Source of the DNA: Deinandra increscens subsp. villosa
Lineage: Eukaryota > Streptophyta > Magnoliopsida > Asterales > Asteraceae
Assembly (NCBI GenBank): GCA_039602395.1
Contig: JBCNJP010000003.1
Location: forward strand, 69,351,917-69,415,916
Direction of reading: 5' to 3'
Length of the DNA stretch: 64,000 bases
This document shows positions 33,266 through 44,708 of this stretch, piece after piece. Within the stretch, counting starts at the first letter, position 1, and the number at the start of each line of letters is the position of its first letter. Under the pieces are notes generated by a model that was not told the DNA's origin, searched no databases, and was given only the letters and a program-made list of their open reading frames with translations. Position numbers and translations under genes: made by a program.

Positions 33266-34186
33266 CAACCGAAAACTCAGCAACCGAAGTCCCCTTGACT
33301 GGGCCGAAAACCCAGAACACGATCGAAAACACTCATTCGATCAAAAATACTAAACTCAAGCCAAAACAAGAATTCGGTTGAAAACACTTGTTTGGACGAA
33401 AACACGTAATTTGGATCTTCACTTTACGTGTATTTTAAAATACCACGTGAAATTAGTCTTCGTCTTCACAGTTCGTGAATTCAAGTGCCGCGAAGAAAAC
33501 TCACCTGCAACACCGTTTGAAATTCAATAATACATTGAGTGAAATTTTTTTGAACCGAGAACACTTGAGTTGCTGAAACAAGATGATATTCAACCGAGAA
33601 CTGATATGATGGCCGAGAACCGTGAAGAATTCGATCGAAATCCAACTGAAAAATGCAGTAATAGACCGAAATATGAAGACAAGCCGATAACAAGCAGTAG
33701 TCCACTGAGTATCAAACCGAGAACTTGAGAACTAGGTCGAAAACTGTGGCAACCGAGAAGTAAACCGAAAATACAAACCAAGAACTTGAGATGATCGGCA
33801 CGAACACACCGAATGGTAATCGTATATACCCGACATCCGTTAACCTATTTGTGTCCCGACCGAATAGCCTGAGCCGAAAGCAGTACATCGACCGGAAGAC
33901 CTTTAGCCGAAACGAAAACCTTGCAGAACCGAACTGAGTACCACTTCTCCAAACCGGAGACTAGACTAACCGAGAACTCACTTTCTGAACCGCTGACACA
34001 TGAACCGAGTCGGAGACCTTGAAATCGAGTCTGAGACTACCAAGGACCGAACCGAATACTTCGAGATCGAGTCGGAAACCTTAAACCCACACACACTTGA
34101 CCCGAATACTTGTGAATCAATTTTCCACAGAGAACCACCGATCGGAACCGTAATCACAATCCTTAAACCCGCGATTAATAACCGTG
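33266..34186 (-). repeat. ACCGAAAACC / ACCGAGAACT array, leader of element F
   Basis: About thirty CCGAAAAC- or CCGAGAAC-like words (also CCGAATAC, TCGAAAAC) at 15-40 bp spacing over 900 bp, written here on the plus strand. The array is interrupted by element E at 34187 and resumes at 55712. It lies between the coiled-coil ORF and the presumed 5' LTR of F, so it is transcribed leader. Confidence 0.85.
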
Positions 34187-34574
34187 TGTTGGGGAATTTC
34201 GGAATTCATAATCACTAGATAGAATCTGAAGTCGTGTAATCACTTTCAGATCAAATAATTGGAGTGACTACCAATGATTTGACCGGATAAAATCAGAATT
34301 GATTCTAGATCTCTTTGTATGAAATTGATGTTGTGAAAACCAGAGAAAGATTTGGAATACGTACGTAATCCTCTCTGCACATCTAAAAAACCTTGTTTCA
34401 GATTATGATAACTGACCCTTATTATAATTTCTCATTTTCACATTTGGTCCTTACGGTTTTAATAATAACAATTTTGGACCAATATTAACCCGTTAGTCCC
34501 GTTGATATTCAAGCAAGCGTGCACTCTTGTTTGAATGTCATACGCAATCCCAAATTGCACTAAAATATCCAACA
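34187..34574 (-). repeat. 3' LTR of element E
   Basis: 388 bp, TGTTGGGG to ATATCCAACA on the plus strand, giving TGTTGG/CCAACA inverted ends. It matches the right LTR with scattered substitutions and small indels. Confidence 0.88.
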
Positions 34575-34587
34575 AACCTCCCCCATT
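34575..34587 (-). other. Polypurine tract of element E
   Basis: The minus strand reads AATGGGGGAGGTT next to the 3' LTR start TGTTGGATATT. Confidence 0.8.
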
Positions 34588-35251
34588 GTAGTGTAATCAT
34601 AGATTAACTAACTTGTTCACAACAATCAAACAAACTAATGCATAAATGAAATGTCGCGACGATTGAATTTCACATTATTGTATTACACATTCCAAATATT
34701 CGAATATCAGGGTGTCGCTTAGGATTGAACCCATAATATCCATTTTGAATACTTGAAGATAATTTACACACTAGTTTACATACATCAATCTAACTTGACA
34801 CTATATTTTACTAGCATGTGTCCCTATCCTTCATAAGCATATCAAAACCAAGTCCCAGCTTCTTGAAGAAGCTAAACTTCATGCTCACATAGGTAGTTCT
34901 TTTATTCTTGCACCTGCAAATGCAATTTTTCAAAAGAACTATTAAGAAGATATACTTCAACCTCCCTCAACTTGCAGATCTGAACACATATCCTTGGGAT
35001 GATACTAATAATGTGTTCCAATCTCTAGATGTTAAGCTTTCCACATTGAATTCAGCACCTAACGTCATATTAGGTGGGAATTGGGTGTCTTAACATGAGA
35101 GATTATAAATGGACTTTAAACACATCCCTTTAGCTGATTTCTTCACGAGATCTCTTTCTAATTTTCAGTTAAATCATCAGCCAGTTTAACTATAATTTCA
35201 ACATATATCACTCCATGCATGATGAGCTCATGAATTATGCCATATATAATG

Positions 35252-35304
35252 CATATATATATATATATACATATATATATACATATGTATATATATATAT
35301 ATAC
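35252..35304. repeat. (AT)n microsatellite
   Basis: Alternating AT with a few C/G interruptions over about 50 bp. Confidence 0.9.
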
Positions 35305-37252
35305 AAATAACCGTCAAGACTTTTCATTATACATCTGTCTAAAATCCTTAGTCAACACTATCACCCTGATAGATATTTGTGATATCAGTTTCAATCACAA
35401 TGGAATATTATAATCCAAGTTTCTTAGCTACTCAACTACTTTACCAACTGCTACAAAAGCTATAAACACATATTGTAATAATAATTTATGAAAGTTTATT
35501 TCTTAATTATCCAAGAAATAAACCTTTCCCGAGAGAAAATACACATTCTCTTAGTATTCAACTTGCATCATAATATCCTTCTATAAATGAAGACGTACAA
35601 CTTGAATAATACAAACCATAACCAATGGTTACTTTCAAGTACTTGAATAATCAAGTCTGTTGCTATGCATTAAACAACCCATTGCTTTAAATTTCCATCG
35701 GTGACAAATAACATGCCTCCCCCCAGATCCTCACATCTTAGTCAAAGACAAATGACTATTCATTCTTAGAGAATCAAATATGCTACATTCACACTTATCT
35801 ATTTAGTTCAGAAACAACCCATTTGATAAAGTCACCTCAATAGTATATACACACTTTGTGTGTTAGTCCATGCTATACAAAACCTATAGATTTCATGTAT
35901 ACCTTTTCATCTAATCCACCATCCAATAATGCACTTTCCACATTAATCAAGTGAATTAACAGAAACAAACTGAGATAGAAGAAATTAAATGTACACTAGT
36001 TTAAATCCTAGTATCATGAGCGTATTTATCAAAGAAATTAAAATATATACTAGTTTAAACACAAGGTTAAACATATCGAGTGTACCATAAATCTTGTACT
36101 CAGGAGGAAAAAAAAACAATAATGTTTTCGTATACACGTAACATACAACACACGATTTTCTCGTTAAGTCTACTTATAAAACTTGAGTTTACCCACCATG
36201 CAAATCATCTTCTGAATTAAAAACAATTTAGAAATACAGAAACATGATTATCTAACAAATTATAATTTTAAGTCCAAATTTGATTTTGGGCTCATGGACT
36301 TAAAAGAATTTGCACAGGGAATTTCAGGCCATAATTTTCACTTATAAATATTTTCCGCCTAAAAGAACATCAATATGTTGTATTGAACTTTCAAAACTAT
36401 ACGTTTAAACAAGAAATATAAACTCATAAAGGCCTCTAGTATTTAAATCTTACAATAAACTAAGGCCGGATGGTTATTACAAAACTAAATAAAGTCTATT
36501 CTAGAAATCATAAATATTATAAAGATAAAATCTGAAATTATGTGGTTCCTCTTTAACTCTGATGTCTCATTGAATTGCATCTCCCACTTTATATCCGTCT
36601 TCAAAACTTCCAGAGCTTAGCTTTAGATAACCATTTAACGACACAAATAATATTGTTCCTTTTATTTTATCGCAGCATAATAGTTTCAATTGACTTTACT
36701 AGTCAAACTTCAAAAGATACTTAATCATTCCCTTTGCCTTTTGAAGTACATCAAAGGAATTGATCTCACCAAAAAACCCACACTTGGTATTTTGCTTATA
36801 TCAACCAAATAAATAATTATTATTTCATTCCTAAAACAGTAGAATGTTTTGACACTAATAAATACTCTTGGTTTTACAAGTCAAACACAAAATATTGTTT
36901 AAAGTTTTTAACTTTAAAGATGACCGTTTTCTTTCGTATGTATATACAACATATCACATGTGTTCATAGTGTTCTATCTGCTAACATTTGTATTTATATG
37001 TATGACTACATTTAAACGCACACGCACATACTCAACAATCTAAGATTACTGAATGTAATCTCCAACATATGCAAATAACCGCCATAAATCAACATCAATA
37101 AACTTATCATGAAAACTACACCAAGAGCCGCAAAAGATAAATTAAGTAATTATCATATAAAACACCGTTTACGTTAAAAATTTAGATAATGGGTTAATTA
37201 GTCAATTTAAATAACACAACAATCAACCATCTTCCAAAGAGTTGTGCATCTC

Positions 37253-37352
37253 AGATAAGTAATGCATACTCACTTGTTTCCTAGAATTACTAATAATTCA
37301 CTAGATAAGTAATGCATACTCACTTGTTTCCTAGAATTACTAATAATTCACC
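37253..37352. repeat. 50-bp perfect tandem duplication
   Basis: AGATAAGTAATGCATACTCA begins at 37253 and again at 37303, with the intervening 50 bp repeated exactly. Confidence 0.93.
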
Positions 37353-37541
37353 TACAGGAACGGTCTGCAAAGTCTAAACCATAATCACAATGACTCCTTA
37401 AGCAAAAATTAATTAGCAATAAATGTTATCTCAAAGATATGTATGATAGAAACTTAGAATCACAATCACAAATCCAGCGAACAGTTTTCAACATACCTGG
37501 AATAACTGAAGCCCAATCATTATGAAAAGCAAATCCAGAAA

Positions 37542-37655
37542 CCCTCAAAACTTCCCGATATGAACCAAAATTCGATGATGATCCAAAATAACATCATTCC
37601 CTCAAAACTTCCCAATATGAACCGAAATACGATGATGATCTAAAATACCATCACC
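37542..37655. repeat. 57-bp imperfect tandem duplication
   Basis: CCCTCAAAACTTCCCRATAT starts at 37542 and 37599. Both units continue with GAACC, an AAATNCGATGATGATC segment and AAAATA, with a few changes. Confidence 0.85.
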
Positions 37656-37889
37656 GCTTGTACTAATTCTTCCCAATGATTACCGTATGTCAAAATTTAG
37701 ACAAAAAAAAATCAAGTCTAACGAAATTTCACAAAGTGGACGGACGATCAAATAAATCACCAACAATATTATCGATTCTCTAATTCCAATTGAAAAATCC
37801 GAGTCCCCGACCAGAACCAGATCTGAATCTTAAAGAACAACAGACCTTGACTCATTCTTCAAAACACCAAACAAATTTGAACAGGTATT

Positions 37890-38153
37890 TGTTAGACAAA
37901 ATATGTTTACTAAATATATATATATATGTATTTCGTATATATGTATATAATTAAATATAATATGTGGCCTTTAATCATTTATCTTATATGATCAATTACC
38001 TGATTAACCCTATCAGGCATTTATTTGATGGACGTAATTGCCCTTAATGATAGATTAGGGTTTCCCCTTGGGTGTATATATATATATAGGGCCTTATTAG
38101 AGAGATTAGTTGTTAATCACCACAGATATAGAATTCGTACCTCACTCTCTCTG

Positions 38154-38186
<33 letters not shown>

Positions 38187-38315
38187 TCAATCGTATATAT
38201 CCCTTTACGATTATCACCGTCATTAGCGTACACCCTAAATGGGAACCAAGGCTACTCGCAGGATGGATAATCTGACTGCTGTTGATCTCAACCAGATGAC
38301 AACAGATAATCAACA
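37890..38315 (+). repeat. 5' LTR of copia D
   Basis: Starts TGTTAGACAAAAT and ends AATCAACA before the primer site. Contains an (AT)n region, a TATATATATATATAGGG promoter-like tract at about 38073-38090 and a (CT)n tract at 38141-38188. Confidence 0.88.
38141..38188 (+). repeat. (CT)n tract in the transcribed LTR
   Basis: About 48 bp of CT repeats with few interruptions, just downstream of the probable transcription start; a shorter version is in the 3' LTR near 54498-54527. Confidence 0.85.
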
Positions 38316-38330
38316 TGCGGTATCAGAGCA
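38316..38330 (+). other. tRNA-Met primer binding site of copia D
   Basis: TGCGGTATCAGAGCA, close to the TGGTATCAGAGC consensus, directly after the LTR end. Confidence 0.85.
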
Positions 38331-38516
38331 TATGTTGCTCAATCAAATCATAAATCTGAATTCGTTTGACCCTATTTTCGAAATCAAACAAGGGTTTTCG
38401 AACCTAACCTAAAATCTGAAAACCCTAATTTGTTTTAATCATTAATTCAGTTTTATTCACAAAACCCTAATTTATTTTATCACAAAAACCCTAACTGATT
38501 TCGAGAAATTATCACC

Positions 38517-39063
38517 TTTTCAATCGAGAATTCTCGATCGAAAAGCTTATTTTCGACCAGATTGCTTACTTTTCGATCGAAATTGTGGCTATGTCCCTGC
38601 TTTCTCGATCGAAAAGCTTACTTTTCCACCATATAACTTATTTTCCGATCGAAACATGTGGCTTGGTCCCTGCTTTTCGATCATACCATATGGCCTTTTC
38701 GATCGGCTTTTCGATCGGGCCATATGGCTTTTCGACTTACTTTTCGATCGAATCATGTGGCTTAATCCCTGCTCTTCGATCGGACCATATAGCTTTTCGT
38801 TGGGCTTTTCGATCGGGCCATATAGTTTTTCGACCGGCTTTTCGATCAGCTTTTCGACCGGCTTTTCGACCGGCTTTTCGATCAGCTTTTCGACCGACTT
38901 TTTGATCGACTTTTCGATCGACTTTTCAGTCGACTTCTCGATCAACTTCTCGATCGACTTTTCGGCCAGCTTTTCGATCCGATAGAAAAGTCAGCTTTTC
39001 GATCGGACACCTACTTTTTGATTGGACACTTGCTTTTCGATCGAAAACCCTCTTTTCGACTGG
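38517..39063 (+). repeat. TTTTCGATCG array in the leader of copia D
   Basis: More than thirty copies of TTTTCGATCG or one-base variants (TTTTCGACCG, TTCTCGATCG), often as GGCTTTTCGACCGGC, spaced 10-40 bp over 550 bp. The core TTCGATCGAA is a perfect palindrome. Low-complexity open frames across it (FSIG or IEKPVEK repeats) are by-products of the repeat. Confidence 0.93.
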
Positions 39064-39198
39064 GTACCCTTAGAAATTTTTTTGGGGCTTAACATTAAAA
39101 ATTTGTTTTGTTTAATACCTTATATGATTATGTTTTACAAAACCTAATAATAATTTAGATTAGTTCCTTAACTTGTATTAGTTATTGACATGTAGTAA

Positions 39199-39575
39199 TT
39201 CTGGCCAAAGCTGATTGCTACATTAATCGATGTCATCATTATATCTAATACTAGTTAACTTATTTTAATTAAACTAAATTATTCTCTTAACTTGATAACA
39301 TTTTAAAACCACGATTCTGGCCAAAGCTGATTCGTTGTTCATACAATGATTATCAACTAAAATTAAGCATTCGCCTCATTTATACAAGTGTTTCTTTTCT
39401 AGCCAAAGCTGATGAGTTATGCCTGTATTCAGTGAAACTAATTTGTACATAAAGCTTAGATGCATCATTTCTGGCCAAAGCTGATGTGATACATTACTTT
39501 ATGCACATACCGCTTATTTTGTTCATAATGCTTAGGTGATAGGCAAGTAACCAACGCGAAAGCTGACTCATTTAA
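39199..39575 (+). repeat. TTCTGGCCAAAGCTGAT dispersed direct repeats
   Basis: Copies at about 39199, 39315, 39397 (TTCTAGCC) and 39469, plus a partial one near 39555 (GCGAAAGCTGACT). Spacing is 70-115 bp in otherwise unrelated AT-rich sequence. Same strand as the element, between the first array and gag. Confidence 0.85.
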
Positions 39576-39670
39576 GTAGAACCTTAATTTGTCTATTAGT
39601 TTTGGTGATTGTAATAGACTATTACCACAACTTCGTTGCTTCATAACTATGGTCCTTATCTATGCCTGCT

Positions 39671-39679
39671 TATTAATAT

Positions 39680-39776
<97 letters not shown>
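39671..39776 (+). repeat. (TTA)n microsatellite
   Basis: About 35 TTA units with two ATTAAT interruptions. It lies shortly before gag; the poly-Leu and poly-Ile frames it creates are not genes. Confidence 0.95.
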
Positions 39777-39839
39777 ATCCAGTTAACTACTATAACATCC
39801 TTTACTAAGTATCTTACTATTCTCTCTTTCGTCCACTCT

Positions 39840-41930
39840 AAGCCACAACTTTCAGAGTTGAAACCTTAACTGGAACAAATTTGCTGCTTGGAAGGATTCT
39901 GTGAATTTGGTTCTCGGCATATTAGGTTTCGATCATGCACTCCTAACCAATGCTTCTGCTGCCCTCACTGGTTCGAGCACTACTGAAGAGAAGACTGCTC
40001 ATGAGAAATGGGTCAAGTGCAACAAGATGTGCCTTTTGATCATGAAGAAATCCATTAACATTGCCATCAGGGGGGCCATACCAGATTCTGACAATGCCAA
40101 AACTTACCTGGGGTCCGTGGAGGAGTATTACAAACAAGCCTCAAAAGTGCATTCTGGCAATCTCATTCTCAAATTGCTGACTACTAAGTATGATGGAAAG
40201 GGCAGTATTTGTAAGCACCTGATGATGAACGACATCGCCAACAAGCTTAAGGCTTTAGACATGCCGATTGGCGAGACGTTTCTGGTCCACTTCATTATGA
40301 CCTCTCTTCCTGCGTCTTTCGAAACCTTCAAAGTAAACTACAATGCTCAGAAGGATAAATGGAAGATGAGCGAGCTGATTGAGATGTGCGTGCAAGAGGA
40401 AGAACGTCAGAAGCTTGACAAACCAGAAGTTGCTTACCTCGTGACTGCCAACTCCAACAACAAGAGGAAGGGCAAGTTTCCACAAAAGGGGTATCCTAAG
40501 GTTCGGAAGAAGGATGAAGGTACATCATCCGGCTCTAACAACTCCAAGAACAAACCTTACTGCAAGTTCTGTCGCAAGCTTGGACATAAAAAAAAGGACT
40601 ACAAAGGTTTCAAGAAGTGGCTGGCTAAGAAAGGTAATCATCTAAACATGATAACTGAGTCCTTTAATTTAAATGTTCCAACTAATTCATGGTGGTTTGA
40701 TTCTGATTCTATGGTTCATGTAACTAATTCTACTCAGGGTTTCCATACAATCCAGAAGCTGGAAAGAAACCAAAGAACGCTTAAGCTTGGGAATGGAAAG
40801 GATTTAGCCGTTAAAGCCGTGGGAACCTTAGATTTAATAATGAAAACTGGTTTATGTATTAAACTTTATGATACCTTATATATTCCTGAGATTACTCAAA
40901 ATCTTGTATCAGGACCAAAGTTAGACATGGACGGTTTTGATGTTTCTCATGGTCATGGCAAACTTACTATCTATTATGATTCTCAAGTATTTGGTTTTGG
41001 TTATCTGGATTGTGGACTTTATAGATTAGAACTGGATGATGTTTTCTCTAATTCTTTGTTGTCATATAATATTAATAAACCATCAACAAAGGGAAAACCC
41101 AAAAGAGACTTAGAAACTTCATCTATGTTATGGCATCAACATTTAGGCCATATCTCACGTGATCGCTTATCGAGACTCGTGAAAGATGAAATTTTACCAT
41201 CTCTTGACTTCAATGATTTTGTAACATGTGTCGAATGCATTAAAGGCAAAAAGACATCAACAATAAGAAGGGCGCCACTAGAAGTTCTAAATTATTAGAA
41301 ATTATTCATACTGACATTAGTGGCCCATACACTGCCACTGGAATTACGGGTAATAACTCTTTTATCACTTTCATAGATGATTATTCTCGTTATATGTACT
41401 TGTATCTCATCAAAGAAAAATCTGAATCACTAACAATTTTTAAAGACTATTAAACTGAAGTTGAAAAACAATGTGGTATTCAAATAAAAGTTGCCAGGTC
41501 AAATAGAGGAGGTGAGTATTATGGTAGACATACAGATTTGGGTCAAGCCCCTGGACCATTTTATGAGTTTTGCAAAAGCCAGGGGATCGTGAACCAATAT
41601 ACCATGCCTGGTACTCCTTAACAGAATGGTGTTGCTGAAAGGAGAAACAAAACCCTAATGAACATGGTACAAAGTATGTTAGCCAACTCAGGATTTTCTC
41701 TATTTCTCTGGACCGAGGCCTTGAAAGCAGCTGTTCATATACTCAGTAGAGTTCCCTCAAAATCTGTCCCTAAAACTCCTTACGAACTTTGGACAGGAGA
41801 GAAACCGAGTCTAAAATATATGAAAGTATGGGGTTGTCTTGCCGAGGCCAAACTCTATAATCCCTTCTTAAAGAAACTTGACATGAAAACCGTCACTTGT
41901 AACTTCATCGGTTATCCCAAATATTCAAAG
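39840..41930 (+). pseudogene. Copia D gag, protease and integrase N-terminal part
   Basis: Gag begins before the main open frame: FAAWKDSVNLVLGILGF is readable from about 39868 across a frameshift. The UBN2-type Gag is followed by a zinc knuckle with its last Cys changed to Tyr (CKFCRKLGHKKKDY, about 40560), a protease with WWFDSDSMVHV instead of D-S-G, and the GAG-pre-integrase HHCC domain (LWHQHLGH... CVECIKGKK). The integrase core has HTDISGP (first Asp), SNRGGEY (second Asp changed to Asn) and NGVAERRN (Glu). Stops at about 41451 and 41620. Cut at 41930 by element C. Confidence 0.9.
41926..41930. repeat. Target-site duplication CAAAG, left copy
   Basis: CAAAG precedes the element C LTR; the second copy is at 51918-51922. 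The copia D coding frame resumes across the pair. Confidence 0.95.
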
Positions 41931-42843
41931 TGTCACACCCCCAAATCAACCAATAACGGAGTTTATACCGTTAAGGGGTGCGAGCAAACCAGGACCACAA
42001 CCATTAGTTACAAATACTAAACGAATCAGAGTAAAGTCCAAGTGTTCATAATCAAAACAGTTTTTAAAAGTACGCAGCGGAAAATAAACATAAGTATCCT
42101 AGCACTAACCACGTGCTTAAATTACAAAACATGAATTGTTATTAAATTCCCAAGTTTGAGTTTAAAATAAGAAATCTTCAAGTGCCATGCCAACCTCCAG
42201 CGGATACTCCTTAGCGATCTGCAAAAGTTTAAACCACGCAAGTGTCAACCTAACGGTTGGTGAGTTCACGGTGAGCGTGACATGCATTGGCCCGGTCTCA
42301 TAATCGTATTCATCAACATGTAATAAGTATTAGTTTATAAACATTGCGAAGTGATGTATTACCTAATATGCACTAGTTAAGTAAAGTTAAAGCGGTCAAC
42401 CGATATCGCGGGTAGCTAATCCGTTGTTCCATGCACTGAGGAAGTTTGTACCAAAGCTGACCAATATGGTAGAGGCCGTGCCATTCTGTTTTGCGGACCT
42501 ACGTCATCGCGGTTTTGCCTCCCCCGTGTCCTCCCGGGATCACGGTTAAATAGGCTGATATTGTACCTCCGTGCACTCTCCGTGCCACGGGGCGGATTTT
42601 GTCAAACTCCAGTAGATCTACCCAACATCCCCTCGCTTTACAATTAATGGTACAATTTAGTTGAGGACTTTTAAGTTTTTAAGGCATCCTTAGAAATCAT
42701 GTGATATCATTGGTTTAGACTTTAACCTACACTAGTCATATTAAAACGGTTTACTTTGGGGTTCTTATGAATCCCGAAAACATTTTTCAGTTTCGTTTTA
42801 GAATTAGTTGTTTTAGTATTTCACAGTGCTTCCCATAAAACAC

Positions 42844-42964
42844 TTCAAGTTCATCAAGTGGGTGCCAAGCACTCCCGAATTCAAGTTCACCAAGTGGGTG
42901 CCAAGCACTCCCGAATTCAAGTTCATCAAGTGGGTGCCAAGCACTCCCGAATTCAAGTTCATCA
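42844..42964. repeat. 36-bp tandem repeat in the gypsy C LTR
   Basis: Three full units and one partial, starting TTCAAGTTCATCAAGTGGGT at 42844, 42880, 42916 and 42952. Present identically in the other LTR at 50210-50330. Being a multiple of three, the unit gives a periodic peptide (FKFIKWVPSTPE) on the plus strand, which is antisense to the element and unlikely to be used. Confidence 0.93.
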
Positions 42965-43360
42965 GAGAGGTGCATAGCTCTCATAAGGTTGTCAGCATTG
43001 TTTTTCATTAAGTTATTCAGCGTGACCCAAACGGGTTCACGGTAAATGGGTTAGTGACACTCACCTTGGGTTGCACTGCTACACTTGCTATATAATCCAA
43101 GTATTGTTTGCTTATCGAAAACCTATGAACACGTTTAGGTCTTAAGTATTAGTTTTGTGTCTAATCTTTTCTTAACGTCACTATGGCCCATAACATAGCA
43201 CGTTGGAACTACGACACGACATAACGACACACGACACCGATGGTTGATCATAAACAAGGGTTCACATATTACAGAAATCATAGCATGTTTCATCATAGCA
43301 TAATCATGTAAGTCATGGCATAACATTCAAGTAAATTGCACAAGTTTGGGGTCTGGTCTC

Positions 43361-43676
43361 AATTTCGCTAGCAGTTTCGCTAGGCAGTTTCGCTGTGTGC
43401 ACGGGCAGCACTTTCGCTAGGCAATACCCGATGACACAGTTTCGCTAGGCTAGTTTCGCTCGAAATGGTTGGCACAGTTTCGCTAGCCTAGTTTCGCCCG
43501 AAACTGGTTTGAACTTTCGTTCAGGGAATTTCGCTCGGTAGATTCGCTCGAGCTGGTCTGTGGGTTTACCCGGCGACACTATAGTTTCGCTACATAGTGT
43601 CGCTGGATGAAGATATACATAATTTCGCTGGTTAGTTTCGCCCAGAGAACATGGTAGTTTCGCTAGTCGCGAAAAA
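43361..43676 (-). repeat. TTTCGCT array, transcribed side of the gypsy C LTR
   Basis: At least fifteen AGTTTCGCT words or variants, including the inverted pair AGTTTCGCCCGAAACT. On the element strand the motif reads AGCGAAACT. The second LTR carries it at 50727-51042. Confidence 0.92.
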
Positions 43677-44183
43677 CTTACGGATCAGCCTAAAAATCAA
43701 TCTAACAGCTTCCATATCACATGTAATTCATTATCTAGCATACATAATCAATTACCAACATCATAGAAGCAGTTTAGACACCTTATTCATGTATTTTCAT
43801 CATCAAATCACCAAAATACATTTAAAACCCTAAAATGACTAAAATGGCATAAATCTTCATCATGGATGGATTTCACACGTAAAGTTACTGACTTTATTGT
43901 AGATCTATCATTCCTAAACGACATATCAGAAGATCAAGTGATTCTATAAAGATCTAAGCATGCTTTTTAAGAAAACACATAGAAAACATAAAAATGATGG
44001 TTTTGGGACTCACGGTTCGATCTCCAAGCTTGATGGATGATGGTTCGGGGCTGAGATCTCGATGGCTCGGTGTGAATCTCGACTGACCAGATTTCCAGGA
44101 GAAAGATGGAGTGTGTGTGTGTTTTTGTGTAAAGGAGGCAAATGGAGAAACTAGGGTTTATTAAGATATTATATATCAGAGGC

Positions 44184-44294
44184 TAGTTTCGCTGGCAGTT
44201 TCGCTGGCCAGGCGAAACTGGGTCTGATCTCATGTAATCCGAGTAGCTTGGCTAGCTACCGGGCGAATCTGTAGTTTCGCTCGGTAGTTTCGCT
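44184..44294 (-). repeat. TTTCGCT array, promoter side of the gypsy C LTR
   Basis: Four TTTCGCT words plus GGCGAAACT and GGCGAATCT in about 110 bp, starting 9 bp upstream (element orientation) of the TATA box. The active copy, in the 5' LTR, is at 51552-51662. Confidence 0.9.
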
Positions 44295-44549
44295 GGCTAC
44301 CAAATTAGGGCAATTTTCACATAATCAAGTTTTTACAGTTTGTCATGCTATTAATAATATTAGATCATGCGTTTAAATCACGTTGCACAATGAATAATGA
44401 ACACATAACACATATGGACGGGTTCGGTGATCAACCAAAGGTCGTGGACGTATTAGGCCTAGTTAAGCATTAGTTACTAAGTTAACACTTATAACGTAAC
44501 TAACGGATTTGTCTAACGGAAGTAAACCTTGAAATTCTCGGATGTCACA

Positions 44550-44561
44550 TCATCCCCTTGT
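44550..44561 (-). other. Polypurine tract of gypsy C
   Basis: The minus strand reads ACAAGGGGATGA directly before TGTGACATCC of the 3' LTR. A second purine-rich tract (ACAGGAGGAGGATG, about 44667-44680) lies 105 bp upstream. Confidence 0.85.
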
Positions 44562-44708
44562 AATTGGAATTTTCGTCCCGAAAATTATTCTTGTGTTGTA
44601 GCGTTCGCAGCATCAGCTGTCGTTGTTGCGGTCGTTGCTGGGGAAAGAAAGCAAAAGTTTTAGGGTCGTCACATCCTCCTCCTGTTAAAGGAATTTTGGT
44701 CCCCAAAA

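Larger units (their letters stand above)
34588..37889 (-). other. Non-coding interior of element E, main part
   Basis: 3.3 kb of AT-rich sequence without recognisable coding. It holds an (AT)n tract at 35252-35304, a perfect 50-bp tandem duplication at 37253-37352 and a 57-bp imperfect duplication at 37542-37655. Ends at the copia D LTR. The interior resumes at 54626-55315, equally non-coding. Confidence 0.75.
41931..44549 (-). repeat. 3' LTR of gypsy C
   Basis: 2619 bp from TGTCACACCCCC to GGATGTCACA on the plus strand. Nearly identical to 49297-51917. Carries a 36-bp tandem repeat (42844-42964) and two TTTCGCT arrays (43361-43676, 44184-44294) on either side of a minus-strand TATA box at 44166-44175. 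Confidence 0.96.

Noticed and set aside
38585..38985. Open frames reading FSIG..., IEKPVEK... repeats
   Set aside because: They are translations of the TTTTCGATCG array in several frames on both strands; low complexity without a start context.
39589..39869. Poly-Leu/poly-Ile frame resembling a membrane protein
   Set aside because: Produced by the (TTA)n microsatellite.
42787..43011. Periodic peptides from the 36-bp repeat, present in both LTRs of gypsy C
   Set aside because: LTR-internal and open on both strands because the unit length is a multiple of three; not a gene.
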